Origin: Limnohabitans parvus II-B4
GTDB lineage: Bacteria > Pseudomonadota > Gammaproteobacteria > Burkholderiales > Burkholderiaceae_C
Assembly (NCBI RefSeq): GCF_003063455.1
Contig: NZ_NESN01000002.1
Span: forward strand, 372,001 to 436,000
Reading direction: 5' to 3'
Length of the DNA stretch: 64,000 nt
Part shown: positions 35,759 to 47,891 of the stretch, one piece after another
Layout of the letters: the number at the start of each line of letters is the position of its first letter
How positions within the stretch are numbered: position 1 is the first letter of the stretch
Position numbers and translations under genes: made by a program
Notes under the pieces: generated by a model
Seen by the model: the letters and a program-made list of their open reading frames with translations, nothing else
The model's database searches: none
What the model was told of the DNA's origin: nothing

Positions 35759-36984
35759 ACGCCGTAACGGCGGGTCCACTCTTTTTCGAGTGCATCGACC
35801 CAGGACGCATGCGGCTCGGGCAGCACGGGGGCCGTCACGGCCACTTGTCCGGGACGTGAGGCCGACTGAAAGCGTGCACGCTCAGCCGCAGGCAGGCGGG
35901 CCACGTCCAGCACCGTCGGGTCGCCCCACACATCAATGTCAGCCTTGCGTGCTTGCGCGGCGGGTGACAACAAAAAGTTGGCGACCACCTGCGCACCCGC
36001 TTTGCTGGGCGCGTTGTACGGAATGGCCACAAAGTGCGTGTTGCCAATCGTGCCCTTGGCGAACTGCCAGCTCTGCACCGTGGCGGGCAGGCGTTTGGCG
36101 GCGATCTCGTTGGCCGCTTCATTGGGGTTGAAGGTCAAGGCCATCACCAACTCACCATCGGCCATCATCTGGCGCACGGCGGCCGAGTTTTGCGGGAACT
36201 GTTTGCCACCGCGCCACAAGTGCGGGTGCAGCGCATCCAAAAAGCGCCACAGCGGCGCAGCCTGCGCCGCCAAAGCCGCAGGCGTCACAGGCTGGGCCAA
36301 CGCTTTCACGTCCGGCGCGTGTTCGATCAAGGCCTGCTTGACGAAGGTGGTGCCATGAAAGTTGGGCGGGCGTGGGTAGGTGATGCGCCCTGGCTGGCTG
36401 CGGGCCAGGGCCAACAACTCGGCCATGTTTTGTGGTGGTTTGGGCAGACGCTGGGTATCGGCCAAAAACGTGAGCTGGGCCATGCCCCAGGGCGATTCGA
36501 GACCCTCAGTGGGCACCGAAAAATCGACCAGCGTGGTGGGCTTGCCCACCGTGTCCACCCACTGGAAATTGGGCAAGGCTTGTGCGAAGGGCGCAGACAA
36601 CAAACCGTCGCGCTTCATGGCGGCAAAGTTTTCGCCGTTGATCCAGACCAGGTCCACCGTGCCCTCGGTGTCTTTGCGCCCAGCTTGCTTTTCGGCGCGA
36701 ATGCGTTTGACCACATCGGCCGCATCGCTGATCTTGACGTGCTGCAGCTTGACGCCAAAGTCGCGCTGCAACTCGGCCGCTGCCCATTGCAAGTAGGCGT
36801 TGATGCGCTCGCTGCCAGCCCAGGCGTTGAAGTAAACCGTTTGGCCGCGTGCGGCGCGCAGGGTGTCGGGCCAAGTGGTGTTTTGGGCCTGGGCAACACA
36901 TGACGACATCGCAACAGCCAGTAAAGTCAGGCTTTGGCGCCGGTTAAATATCAAGGCGGGCTGAATCAAGGTTTCAGATTTCAT
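35755..36984 (-). CDS. ynjB: ABC transporter substrate-binding protein (YnjB-like)
   Basis: A 409-residue periplasmic binding protein with an N-terminal export signal containing NRRQSLTLLAVAMSSCVAQA. The mature part matches E. coli YnjB: VYFNAWAGSERINAYLQWAA, DLVWINGENFAAMK, ESPWGMAQLTF, ITYPRPPNFHGT and the end EPHASWVDALEKEWTRRYG. E. coli YnjB has no firmly known ligand. It is the first gene of the ynjBCDF block. Two small hairpins (37041-37053 and 37057-37070) lie in the leader, but no known riboswitch was recognised. Confidence 0.88.
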   Translation of the reverse strand: MKSETLIQPALIFNRRQSLTLLAVAMSSCVAQAQNTTWPDTLRAARGQTVYFNAWAGSERINAYLQWAAAELQRDFGVKLQHVKISDAADVVKRIRAEKQAGRKDTEGTVDLVWINGENFAAMKRDGLLSAPFAQALPNFQWVDTVGKPTTLVDFSVPTEGLESPWGMAQLTFLADTQRLPKPPQNMAELLALARSQPGRITYPRPPNFHGTTFVKQALIEHAPDVKALAQPVTPAALAAQAAPLWRFLDALHPHLWRGGKQFPQNSAAVRQMMADGELVMALTFNPNEAANEIAAKRLPATVQSWQFAKGTIGNTHFVAIPYNAPSKAGAQVVANFLLSPAAQARKADIDVWGDPTVLDVARLPAAERARFQSASRPGQVAVTAPVLPEPHASWVDALEKEWTRRYGV

Positions 36985-37081
36985 GGCATGTAATGGAGTC
37001 AAAATTTCGATGAAGCCACGAGGTCAACTGACGCCTACCGCCTCTTTCAGAGGTGATGTCTCTCAAGACATACCCAGCTAT

Positions 37082-39826
<2,745 letters not shown>

Positions 39827-39846
39827 AGGCTCACCTTGGGCTTACA

Positions 39847-39939
39847 GGTGAGCGTCGTTGTGCAAGATCATTCAGACATTGAACGGCCCCAAGCCTGACC
39901 TGCTGCGCCTTAAAGGCGGCGGGCTGCAACGCTCCTTGG
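39847..39939 (-). ncRNA. S-adenosylhomocysteine (SAH) riboswitch controlling metH
   Basis: On the minus strand the element opens CCAAGGAGCGTTGC, has GTCAGGCTTGG closing P1 and ends AACGACGCTCACC, which is the SAH riboswitch consensus including the GAGCG/CGCTC pseudoknot. It ends 20 bases before the metH GTG. The last seven bases GCTCACC (39853-39847) are also complementary to GGTGAGC (39835-39829), which contains the metH ribosome binding site. SAH binding would use CGCTC in the pseudoknot and free the site, giving an ON switch, as known for this class. Confidence 0.88.
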
Positions 39940-40056
39940 GAAGGTTGAGATTTTAACCGGAGGCCCGAAAGGGAAGATCGCCCCCCTCTTTGCACCAAGA
40001 TGACAGGTTGGCCGGTTTGAAAACCGCACAATGAGACGATCCCTTGTAAAACGCAC

Positions 40057-40803
40057 ATGACACTCATACCCAATTCATTCGCCCCTCTCCAAGGTGCCTC
40101 CAACTTCCGCGATGTCGGCGGTTACCTGACCGCTGACGGGCAACGCGTGCGGCGTGGTCGGGTGTTCCGCTCGGACCATCTGGCGGGGCTGACCGCCAGT
40201 GATGTGGCCCGCCTGCAAGCGCTGGGTGTGCGCCACAGCCTGGACTTTCGGGGCGTGGCCGAATACACCGCCACGCCTTACGCCATTGCAGGCATCGAAC
40301 GCGTGGCCCTGACGATTGAGCCCACGGTGATCGCGCGCATGCAGGCGCTGGTGGCGCAAGGCATTGTGCCCAGCACCGAAGAAACGGTGGAGCTGATGCG
40401 CGAGACCTACCGCGATTTTGTGAACCACAACGCGGACACTTTCGGCCGTTTTTTGAAGCATGTGCTGGAGCAGCCCACACCGCAGGTGTTTCACTGCACG
40501 GCTGGCAAAGACCGCACGGGTTTTGCCGCGGCGCTGCTGTTGTCAGCGCTGGGGGTGGACCGTGCCACCATCGAGCACGACTACCTGCTCACCAACCAAC
40601 TGTACAAACGTGACGCCCGCCTGGAAGGCAAAGGCCCAGCCCATGTGATGAAGGTGCTGTGGCAGGTGCAGCCCGAGTTTTTGCATGCCGCTTTTGAAGC
40701 GGTGGATGCACAGCATGGCGGCATGGCCCACTATTTGAACGGGGCCATTGGCCTGAGCCCGCAAGAGCTGGCAGAGCTCAAGCGGATGCTGCTGGAAGCC
40801 TGA
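40057..40803 (+). CDS. Tyrosine/serine protein phosphatase (Y_phosphatase3 type)
   Basis: A 248-residue protein with the phosphatase loop HCTAGKDRTGF (nucleophile Cys147, Arg153) and the N-terminal SNFRDVGGY that is typical of this prokaryotic family, related to MptpB and lipid phosphatases. Substrates may be phosphotyrosine proteins or phosphoinositides. It has no signal peptide. It sits between the two halves of methionine synthase on the opposite strand, and its TGA abuts the stop of the homocysteine-domain gene with no spacer. Confidence 0.88.
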   Translation: MTLIPNSFAPLQGASNFRDVGGYLTADGQRVRRGRVFRSDHLAGLTASDVARLQALGVRHSLDFRGVAEYTATPYAIAGIERVALTIEPTVIARMQALVAQGIVPSTEETVELMRETYRDFVNHNADTFGRFLKHVLEQPTPQVFHCTAGKDRTGFAAALLLSALGVDRATIEHDYLLTNQLYKRDARLEGKGPAHVMKVLWQVQPEFLHAAFEAVDAQHGGMAHYLNGAIGLSPQELAELKRMLLEA

Positions 40804-41850
40804 TCAGGCCGCTTCTTTGTAGAAGAAGCCGCCGTGCACACCGCGCGGAGCCAGCGGAGCCACGGCACGGCTGATCGCGCCGATGTGATCTGGCGTGGTG
40901 CCGCAGCAACCACCCACGATATTGACCAAGCCTTCGGCAGCAAATTCGTGGATGAGGCGACTGGTGACTTCGGGCGTTTCGTCAAAGCCGGTGTCGCTCA
41001 TGGGGTTGGGCAGCCCGGCGTTGGGGTAGCAGCTGATGAAGGTGTCGCCAGCAACCTTGTTGAGCTCTTGAATGTAGGGGCGCATCAGCGTGGCACCCAG
41101 GGCGCAGTTCAGGCCAATGGCCAGGGGCTGCGCGTGGCGCACGCTGTGCCAAAAGGCGGTGACGGTCTGGCCACTCAAAATGCGGCCCGAGGCGTCGGTC
41201 ACGGTGCCACTGATGATGAGCGGCAGGCGCTGGCCACTGGCTTCAAAGAATTCTTCGATGGCGAACAGCGCGGCCTTGGCGTTGAGCGTGTCAAAAATCG
41301 TCTCGACCAGCAACACGTCCGAGCCGCCTTCGACCAGAGCTTCGACCTGCTCGTAATAGGCGACGCGCAGCTCTTCAAAGGTCACGTTGCGGGCACCCGC
41401 GTCGTTCACATCGGGGCTGATGCTGGCGGTCTTGGGCGTGGGGCCCAAAGCGCCGACCACAAAACGGGGCTTGTCGGGGGTGGAGAACTTGTCGCAGGCA
41501 GCGCGGGCCAATTTGGCGGACTGCAAGTTCATCTCGCGGGCCAGATGCTGCATGTCGTAGTCGGCCTGGGCCACCGTGGTCGCGCCAAAGGTGTTGGTCT
41601 CGATCAGATCGGCCCCAGCGGCCAGATAGCCTTCGTGGATGTCGCGGATCACATCGGGGCGGGTCAGGCTCAGCAGCTCGTTGTTGCCCTTGACGTCTTT
41701 GGGGAAGTCCTTGAAACGCTCACCCCGGTAATCGGCTTCGGTCAGCTTGAAGCGCTGGATCATGGTGCCCATGGCCCCGTCGAGGATGGCGATGCGGGTT
41801 TTCAGAATCTCGGGCAGCGCTTGGGCGCGGGTGTAGGTCAGGGATTTCAT
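40804..41850 (-). CDS. metH: Methionine synthase homocysteine-binding (zinc) module
   Basis: A 348-residue homocysteine S-methyltransferase domain matching the N-terminal module of Met[25 protein letters not shown], the zinc ligands Cys in IGLNCALG and the pair in [10 protein letters not shown]. It is too short for a full MetH and must work with the product of the gene at 37082-39826, which supplies methyl-cobalamin. The start at 41850 gives the family N-terminus; a further in-frame ATG at 41922 would add residues encoded by a dispersed repeat. Confidence 0.93.
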   Translation of the reverse strand: MKSLTYTRAQALPEILKTRIAILDGAMGTMIQRFKLTEADYRGERFKDFPKDVKGNNELLSLTRPDVIRDIHEGYLAAGADLIETNTFGATTVAQADYDMQHLAREMNLQSAKLARAACDKFSTPDKPRFVVGALGPTPKTASISPDVNDAGARNVTFEELRVAYYEQVEALVEGGSDVLLVETIFDTLNAKAALFAIEEFFEASGQRLPLIISGTVTDASGRILSGQTVTAFWHSVRHAQPLAIGLNCALGATLMRPYIQELNKVAGDTFISCYPNAGLPNPMSDTGFDETPEVTSRLIHEFAAEGLVNIVGGCCGTTPDHIGAISRAVAPLAPRGVHGGFFYKEAA

Positions 41851-41885
41851 GGGGTGTATTGTAAAAAGATCATGGTCGAGCCGAC

Positions 41886-41919
41886 ATGGATCCCGGATCA
41901 AGTCCGGGATGACATCCAT
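41886..41919. repeat. Palindromic intergenic repeat, copy 1
   Basis: ATCCCGGA (41890-41897) pairs with TCCGGGAT (41903-41910) around TCAAG, flanked by ATGG and GACA. The same flank-stem-flank plan recurs at 42014, 42892 and 42932. It looks like a REP-type dispersed element. Confidence 0.7.
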
Positions 41920-41930
41920 CAAGTTCGGGC

Positions 41931-42026
41931 GATGCCCAAAGTATCACCCCTGGCATTGCCCAAAGTATCACCCCTGGCATTGCTCAAAATTTCACCCCGG
42001 GCATTTCTCAAAATGTCACCCCGGGC
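41931..42026. repeat. Four tandem 24-bp repeats
   Basis: Units begin at 41931, 41955, 41979 and 42003, each close to ATTGCCCAAAGTATCACCCC followed by TGGC or GGGC. The first two units differ at two positions; the last two have drifted. The array runs into the palindromic element at 42014, whose TCACCCC end matches the repeat core, so the array may have grown from that element. Confidence 0.8.
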
Positions 42027-42045
42027 GAAGACCCGGGGTCCATGG
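42014..42045. repeat. Palindromic intergenic repeat, copy 2 (opposite orientation)
   Basis: ACCCCGGG (42018-42025) pairs with CCCGGGGT (42032-42039) around CGAAGA, flanked by TGTC and CCATGG. It is copy 1 in reverse orientation, next to the end of queC. Confidence 0.7.
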
Positions 42046-42060
42046 TGGTGCGACCACCCC

Positions 42061-42780
42061 TCAAGGCTTGGCGTAGCGTGCAAACCCCGCCGCCCGCAGC
42101 TGGCAAGCCGGGCATTGGCCGCAGCCATAACCCCAGTCGTGGCGTTGGGTGCGGTCACCCAGATAGCAGGTGTGGGTGTGTTCCACGATCAAATCGACCA
42201 GCGCCTGGCCACCTTGCGCCGGGTCGACCTTTTGGCCCAGGTCGTGCGCCAATTGCCAGGTCTGGGCCTTGTCGATCCACATGAGCGGGGTTTCGATCAA
42301 CAGCTTACGGTCCATGCCCAGCGACAAGGCCACTTGCATGGCCTTCATGGTGTCGTCGCGGCAATCGGGGTAGCCCGAAAAATCGGTCTCGCACACCCCC
42401 GTGACGATGACCTGCAAACCCCGGCGGTAGGCCAAAGCGCCGGCCAGCGTGAGGAACAGCAGGTTTCGCCCCGGCACAAAGGTGTTGGGCAGGCCCGAAC
42501 TTTCCATCTCGATGGCGGTATCGCGGGTCAGGGACGTTTCGCTGATTTGGCCCAGGATGCCAGCGTCCAGCAGGTGGTCCTCGCCCATTTTGGGGGCCCA
42601 TTGCGGAAAGCGCGCCTTGATCGCAGCCAGCACGTTCAACCGGGCGTCCAGCTCGACTTTGTGGCGCTGGCCATAGTCAAAAGCCAGGGTTTCGACACGT
42701 TCATAACGTGACAAAGCGTGGGCCAGGCAGGTGGTGGAGTCCTGACCACCAGAAAACAGGACGAGGGCGGAGGTGTGCAT
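42061..42780 (-). CDS. queC: 7-cyano-7-deazaguanine synthase (QueC)
   Basis: A 239-residue ATP-dependent enzyme that converts carboxy-deazaguanine to preQ0 for queuosine in tRNA. The PP-loop SGGQDSTTC is at residues 10-18, and the zinc cysteines are near the C-terminus in CYLGDRT and [13 protein letters not shown]. The start at 42780 is the ATG directly before the PP-loop strand; the open frame upstream is not conserved. No other que genes are adjacent. The gene is bracketed on both sides by palindromic repeats. Confidence 0.94.
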   Translation of the reverse strand: MHTSALVLFSGGQDSTTCLAHALSRYERVETLAFDYGQRHKVELDARLNVLAAIKARFPQWAPKMGEDHLLDAGILGQISETSLTRDTAIEMESSGLPNTFVPGRNLLFLTLAGALAYRRGLQVIVTGVCETDFSGYPDCRDDTMKAMQVALSLGMDRKLLIETPLMWIDKAQTWQLAHDLGQKVDPAQGGQALVDLIVEHTHTCYLGDRTQRHDWGYGCGQCPACQLRAAGFARYAKP

Positions 42781-42852
42781 GGGCTGCGATGTTAGCGGTA
42801 CTGGGTGAGTTTGGGAGCGGCGGGCACGAGGTGACGATTGGGGCATCACCTT

Positions 42853-42960
42853 GGAACGATTTGAAAATTACCCCGGAACGATTTGAATTTGTCACCCCCG
42901 ACTTGATCGGGGGTCCAGGGCTTCGTTGGCCATGGATACCCGCGTTCGCGGGTATGACAG
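42853..42960. repeat. Palindromic repeats, copies 3 and 4, with a 22-bp direct repeat
   Basis: GGAACGATTTGAA occurs at 42853 and 42875, a 22-base period. It leads into a palindrome with ACCCCCGA / TCGGGGGT (42894-42901 and 42907-42914) and then a second with ATACCCGCG / CGCGGGTAT (42936-42944 and 42947-42955). The flanks TGTCA and ATGG match copies 1 and 2 on the other side of queC. Confidence 0.72.
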
Positions 42961-43043
42961 GTTAAAAGGTTCTCCACTCACCCCTCAATGAGCCACGTCT
43001 CAATAGCGGACAATCACCACTTCAAAAAGCTGTCTCACCCCAC

Positions 43044-44927
43044 GTGTCCCCCCACCTCCCCATCCTGCGCGAAGTTTTTGGCTACGACGCCTTTCGCGGC
43101 CCGCAGCAAGCCATCATCGACCATGTGGCGGCTGGGGGTGATGCGCTGGTGCTCATGCCCACGGGCGGGGGCAAATCGCTGTGTTATCAGATTCCGGCGA
43201 TTGCGCGCCAGCGTGCTGGGCACGGCATCACGGTGGTGGTCTCGCCCCTGATCGCGCTGATGCACGACCAAGTGGGTGCACTGCACGAAGCGGGCGTGAG
43301 CGCCGCCTTCCTCAACTCCACCCTCACCAGCGAAGAAGCCAGCGACATCGAGCGTCGACTGATGCGCGGCGAGATCACGCTGCTGTATGCCGCGCCTGAG
43401 CGCGTGACCAACGGTCGATTTTTGGCGCAGATGGATTCGCTGCTCGAACGCGGGCTGCTGAGCTTGTTTGCCATCGACGAAGCGCATTGCGTGAGCCAAT
43501 GGGGCCACGACTTCCGGCCCGAGTACCGGGGCCTGTCGGTGCTGCACGAGCGCTACCCCAGCGTGCCGCGTGTGGCGCTCACGGCCACAGCCGATGCGCT
43601 GACCCGCGCCGACATCGTGGAACGCCTGCAGCTGGAAAGCGCCGAGCTGTTCATCAGCAGCTTTGACCGGCCCAACATCCGCTACACCATCGTTGAGAAA
43701 AAAGACGCCAGCACGCAATTGCTGCGCTTCATTGAGCGGGAACACCCCGAAGAAGCGGGCGTGGTCTATTGCCAGTCGCGCAAGCGGGTCGAAGAGATCG
43801 CGGCCATGTTGTGCGAAGCGGGCATCCACGCGCTGCCCTACCACGCGGGCCTGGATGCAGGCATGCGCCAGCGCCACCAAAACGAGTTTCTGCGCGAAGA
43901 AGGCGTGGTGATGGTGGCTACCGTCGCTTTTGGCATGGGCATCGACAAGCCCGATGTGCGCTTTGTGGCGCACCTGGACATGCCCAAGAACATCGAAGGC
44001 TATTACCAAGAGACAGGCCGCGCCGGGCGAGATGGCCTGGCGTCTGACGCGTGGATGGCTTACGGCCTGCAAGACGTGGTCAACCAGCGCCGCATGATCG
44101 ACGAAAGCCCGGCCGAAGAAGAATTCAAGCAGGTCATGCGCGGCAAGCTCGATGCATTGCTGGGCCTGGCCGAGGCGACCGACTGCCGCCGCGTGCGCTT
44201 GTTGAGCTACTTTGGCGAAACCTACAAAGGGCAAACCGACAGCTCAGCTGGCGTGTACATGCCGTTTTGCAGCAATTGCGACAACTGCCTGAACCCACCC
44301 GATGTGTGGGACGGTACCGATGCGGCGCGCAAACTGCTGTCCACCGTGTACCGCACGCAGCAAAGCAGTGGCCACAACTTTGGCGCGGGCCACACCATGG
44401 ACATCGTGCGCGGCAAGAAGACCGAGAAAGTGGTGCAACGCGGTCACGAAAGCATCAGCACCTTTGGCTTGGGTGCCAACTACAGCGAGCAGCAACTGCG
44501 CGCCGTGATGCGCCAGCTGATCGCGATTGGTGCGCTGCATGTGCACACCGAAGAGGGTTTTAGCACCCTGCACCTGACCGAGGCATCACGCGCCGTGCTC
44601 AAAGGCGAGGTGCCAGTGCAGCTGCGCGAAAGCACCAGCCAGCGCGCCGACAAAAAGAGCCGCACACGCAGTGCACCTGGCCCAGCAGCCGCCAACTTGG
44701 GCCAGGACGCGATGGTGCGCTACATCAACCTCAAAACTTGGCGCGCCGAAGTGGCCAAAGAGCACAACCTGCCTGCGTATGTGATCTTCCACGACGCGAC
44801 GCTGGCCGCCATTGCCGAAAGCGCCCCGCAAAGTCTGAGCGACCTGCAAGGCATCAGCGGGCTGGGCGTGAAAAAGTTAGAAGCCTATGGCGAGCAGGTG
44901 CTGCGGGTGTGCAACGGGGCAGCTTGA
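43044..44927 (+). CDS. recQ: ATP-dependent DNA helicase RecQ
   Basis: A 627-residue RecQ helicase. Motif I is [12 protein letters not shown] (residues 39-50), the DEAH box is [19 protein letters not shown], and motif VI is [10 protein letters not shown]. The zinc cluster is seen in [12 protein letters not shown], then a winged-helix domain and a C-terminal HRDC domain ([20 protein letters not shown]). It works in recombination repair and fork restart. The best start is the GTG at 43044, since the family N-terminus begins there. Its TGA abuts the stop of hpd on the other strand. Confidence 0.95.
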   Translation: MSPHLPILREVFGYDAFRGPQQAIIDHVAAGGDALVLMPTGGGKSLCYQIPAIARQRAGHGITVVVSPLIALMHDQVGALHEAGVSAAFLNSTLTSEEASDIERRLMRGEITLLYAAPERVTNGRFLAQMDSLLERGLLSLFAIDEAHCVSQWGHDFRPEYRGLSVLHERYPSVPRVALTATADALTRADIVERLQLESAELFISSFDRPNIRYTIVEKKDASTQLLRFIEREHPEEAGVVYCQSRKRVEEIAAMLCEAGIHALPYHAGLDAGMRQRHQNEFLREEGVVMVATVAFGMGIDKPDVRFVAHLDMPKNIEGYYQETGRAGRDGLASDAWMAYGLQDVVNQRRMIDESPAEEEFKQVMRGKLDALLGLAEATDCRRVRLLSYFGETYKGQTDSSAGVYMPFCSNCDNCLNPPDVWDGTDAARKLLSTVYRTQQSSGHNFGAGHTMDIVRGKKTEKVVQRGHESISTFGLGANYSEQQLRAVMRQLIAIGALHVHTEEGFSTLHLTEASRAVLKGEVPVQLRESTSQRADKKSRTRSAPGPAAANLGQDAMVRYINLKTWRAEVAKEHNLPAYVIFHDATLAAIAESAPQSLSDLQGISGLGVKKLEAYGEQVLRVCNGAA

Positions 44928-46007
44928 TCAGGCGTCGACCTGAATCGCCCCACGCCGGATCTGGTCGCGCTCCAGGCTTTCAAACAGCGCCTTGAAGTTA
45001 CCCTCGCCAAAGCCTTCGTCGGCTTTGCGCTGGATGAACTCGAAGAACACCGGCCCCAGCAGCGTCTGGCTGAAGATTTGCAGCAGCAAGCGCTTTTCGC
45101 CATTGGCCGTCGACCCGTCCATCAAGATGCCGCGCGCCTGCAACTCGGGCACGGGCTCGCCGTGGCCCTTGAGGCGCTCTTCGAGCATCTCGTAATAGAT
45201 GTCGTTGGGCGCGGTCATGAGGGGGATGCCCGCCATCTGCAAGGCATCCACGCTCTTCAAGATGTCATCGGTGAGCAGCGCGATGTGCTGGATGCCTTCG
45301 CCGTTGAACTGCATCAGGAACTCTTCGATCTGGCCACCGGTCTTGCCCGACTCTTCGTTGAGTGGGATGCGGATCATGCCATCGGGCGCGGTCATGGCTC
45401 GGCTGGTCAGGCCCGTGTGTGTGCCTTGGATGTCGAAGTAGCGGATTTCGCGGAAGTTGAAGATCTTCTCGTAAAACCCACCCCAAAACGCCATGCGGCC
45501 TTTGTAGACGTTGTGCGTCAGGTGGTCGATGAGCTTGAAGCCGTGGCCCGGTGGGTGGCGGTCTACGCCCTCAATGAATTCAAAGTCGATGTCATAAATG
45601 CTTTTGCCGTCTTCAAAACGGTCAATCAAATACAAAGGCGCACCGCCAATGCCCTTGATGGCGGGCAAGCGCAGCTCCATCGGTCCGGTGGGAACTTCCA
45701 CCGGTTGCGCACCCATCTCCAATGCGCGTTCATAGGCTTTGTGCGAATCCTTCACCCGAAAAGCCAAGGCGCAGGCACAAGGGCCGTGCTCGGCGGCAAA
45801 GAAACCGGCCAGGCTTTTGGGCTCGCGGTTGACGATGAAGTTGATGTCGCCCTGGCGGTAAAGCACCACGTCTTTGGAGCGGTGTTTGGCCACCAGCGTG
45901 AAGCCCATTTTTTCAAACAAGGGCTCCAGGGTGTTGGCAACAGGGGATGCGAACTCGACGAACTCAAAGCCGCACAGGCCCATGGGGTTGTCAAATAAAT
46001 CGGTCAT
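44928..46007 (-). CDS. hpd: 4-hydroxyphenylpyruvate dioxygenase
   Basis: A 359-residue Fe(II) dioxygenase that turns 4-hydroxyphenylpyruvate into homogentisate in tyrosine breakdown. The two vicinal-oxygen-chelate halves are visible, with iron ligands in [21 protein letters not shown] and [11 protein letters not shown], and the family segment [15 protein letters not shown]. The start at 46007 has GGAG upstream. No hmgA or fahA lies nearby, so the rest of the homogentisate path must be elsewhere. Confidence 0.95.
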   Translation of the reverse strand: MTDLFDNPMGLCGFEFVEFASPVANTLEPLFEKMGFTLVAKHRSKDVVLYRQGDINFIVNREPKSLAGFFAAEHGPCACALAFRVKDSHKAYERALEMGAQPVEVPTGPMELRLPAIKGIGGAPLYLIDRFEDGKSIYDIDFEFIEGVDRHPPGHGFKLIDHLTHNVYKGRMAFWGGFYEKIFNFREIRYFDIQGTHTGLTSRAMTAPDGMIRIPLNEESGKTGGQIEEFLMQFNGEGIQHIALLTDDILKSVDALQMAGIPLMTAPNDIYYEMLEERLKGHGEPVPELQARGILMDGSTANGEKRLLLQIFSQTLLGPVFFEFIQRKADEGFGEGNFKALFESLERDQIRRGAIQVDA

Positions 46008-46276
46008 GAAAATCTCCAGCATTGAACCGGGCCGCGCTGCTGGGTGAGCGGGGCCCGACTTGAAATCGGTCAAACAAAAAGGGGGAGGATGCTTAAGAAG
46101 CCTGCGGCGGCGCGCAGGGCTTGCCTCGCGTGCTGCGCGCGAGGTGGATACCGAAAATCAAGACCTGGATGGACATGGGGTCGATGGTCGTCGCTGGCGC
46201 TCAGTGTGTCAAGCGCTAAAACCCTGCCCACGTGTGCCTGCAATGGCTGGGGCCATGCAACCTTGAACCAAAGCGA

Positions 46277-47476
46277 TCAAGCGACCGCTTGGATGCTGCG
46301 CAAGTGGGCAATTTCTGCCGCACTCATGCCCAACCCTTGCAGCAGCTCGTTGGTGTTTTCACCTTGCATGGGGGGCTGACGGCGAACGCCCAAGCGTTGC
46401 CCATCCATGGTGAAAGGAAACAGCGCGGCGCGCGCGGTTTGACCCGCCTTGGGGCCATCGCTCAGCCGCACATCGGCCAAACCGCCAGTGGCATTGAGGT
46501 GCGGGTCGTCAAACAACTCTTCAGGCTTGACGATGGGCGCAAAGGGCAGACCTGCTTTTTCAAAAATGGCCGTCAGCTCGGCGGCGGTAAAGGCCTCTAA
46601 GCGGCTGCGCAACTCGGGCATCATCACATCGCGCTGCGATACGCGAGCGTTGTTGTCGCTGTAACGCGGGTCAGCCTTGAGATCGGCAAAACCCAGCACA
46701 TCACAGAAAACAGCCCACTGTGCGTCACTCACTGCTGCCAGGAAAATTTGCTCGCCGTTTTTCACAGTGAACACGTCGTACACACCCCAGGCCGAGATGC
46801 GGTTGGGCATGGGCTCGGCCGCTTTGCCCGTGATGGCGTACTGCAGCATGTGCTGGCCCACCAAGAACACATTGTTCTCAAACAAGGCCGACTGGATCTC
46901 TTGCCCGCGCCCGGTGATGCCGCGCTGGATCAGCGCACCCAGCACACCAATGGCACCAAACATGCCGCCCATGATGTCGTTCACGCTGGTGCCTGCACGC
47001 AAAGGGTCGCCCGGACGCCCCGTCATGTAGGCCAGACCCCCCATCATTTGCACGACTTCGTCGAGCGCAGTGCGGTGGTCATACGGACCAGGCAAAAAGC
47101 CTTTCAGGCTGGCGTAAATCAGCTTGGGGTGCTTGGCAGACAAGCTGGCGTAGTCCAAGCCGTACTTGGCCATGGAGCCGGGCTTGAAGTTCTCGGCCAC
47201 CACGTCGGCCGTGGCGCACAGACGTCGCGCCACCTCGGCGCCTTCGGGTGACTGCAGATTGAGTTTTATGCTCTTTTTGTTGCGGTTGAACATCGGGAAA
47301 AAACCCGCGCCCGAACCCAGCAGGTGCCGAGTTCGGTCGCCCTCGATGGGCTCGACCTTGATGACTTCGGCCCCCATGTCGGCCAGCACCATGCCGCAGG
47401 TGGGGCCCATGACCATGTGCGTGAACTCGACGACGCGCAGGCCTTCGAGCGGGAGTTTTCGGGCGGGGGCGTTCAT
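46277..47476 (-). CDS. CaiB/BaiF-type CoA-transferase (class III)
   Basis: A 399-residue family III CoA-transferase. The N-terminal LRVVEFTHMVMGPTCGMVLADMGAEVIKVE is diagnostic, and the catalytic aspartate lies in TALDEVVQMMGGLAYMTG. It moves CoA between carboxylic acids; substrates such as succinyl-CoA with a branched or aromatic acid are possible but not determined. The ATG at 47476 is preferred over a TTG six bases upstream. It follows the DUF3297 gene by 8 bases and is probably co-transcribed. The 269 bases to hpd hold only a GC hairpin near 46125. Confidence 0.9.
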   Translation of the reverse strand: MNAPARKLPLEGLRVVEFTHMVMGPTCGMVLADMGAEVIKVEPIEGDRTRHLLGSGAGFFPMFNRNKKSIKLNLQSPEGAEVARRLCATADVVAENFKPGSMAKYGLDYASLSAKHPKLIYASLKGFLPGPYDHRTALDEVVQMMGGLAYMTGRPGDPLRAGTSVNDIMGGMFGAIGVLGALIQRGITGRGQEIQSALFENNVFLVGQHMLQYAITGKAAEPMPNRISAWGVYDVFTVKNGEQIFLAAVSDAQWAVFCDVLGFADLKADPRYSDNNARVSQRDVMMPELRSRLEAFTAAELTAIFEKAGLPFAPIVKPEELFDDPHLNATGGLADVRLSDGPKAGQTARAALFPFTMDGQRLGVRRQPPMQGENTNELLQGLGMSAAEIAHLRSIQAVA

Positions 47477-47484
47477 GCGCAAAC

Positions 47485-47745
47485 TCAGCGGTAAAACGCT
47501 TCGACTTTGCCCTTGAGCTTGATCAGCAGGGGTTGGCCCTTGCGGTCCAAAGTTTTGCCAGCGGGCACGCGCACCCAGCCTTCGCTGATGCAGTATTCCT
47601 CGACATCGTTGCGGTCCTTGCCGTTAAAGCGGATGCCAATGTCGTGCTCGAACACGGCGCGCACATGGTGCGGGCTGCGGGGATCGATCGACAAATGGTC
47701 GGGGAGTTCGGGGCGGGCGGTGTGTGAGGCTTGGGTATCGGTCAT
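47485..47745 (-). CDS. DUF3297 family protein
   Basis: An 86-residue cytoplasmic protein matching DUF3297 over its full length: LPDHLSIDPRSPHHVRAVFE, GIRFNGKDRNDVEEYCISEGW and VPAGKTLDRKGQPL. The function is unknown. It lies 8 bases upstream of the CoA-transferase and is divergent from the Hsp70-like gene. Confidence 0.85.
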   Translation of the reverse strand: MTDTQASHTARPELPDHLSIDPRSPHHVRAVFEHDIGIRFNGKDRNDVEEYCISEGWVRVPAGKTLDRKGQPLLIKLKGKVEAFYR

Positions 47746-47891
47746 GGTGCAAATCAGAAATTTGATACAGCCGCTGATTCTCCATGATTTGGCAAGGTTT
47801 GCAGTGGCAGAATGCCCGGTCGTTCATGGCCTGCGCTTTGCGCTGCCTCCTCTTTAACGGGTCTGACTTTTTGACCCTGCGCATTCACTTC

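Noticed and set aside
37041..37070. Two small hairpins upstream of ynjB as a possible riboswitch
   Set aside because: The stems are five base pairs each, and neither the TPP nor any other riboswitch consensus I know fits.
46008..46276. A small gene between hpd and the CoA-transferase
   Set aside because: Frames here are short, have no ribosome binding site and no recognisable product; only a GC hairpin near 46125 is visible.
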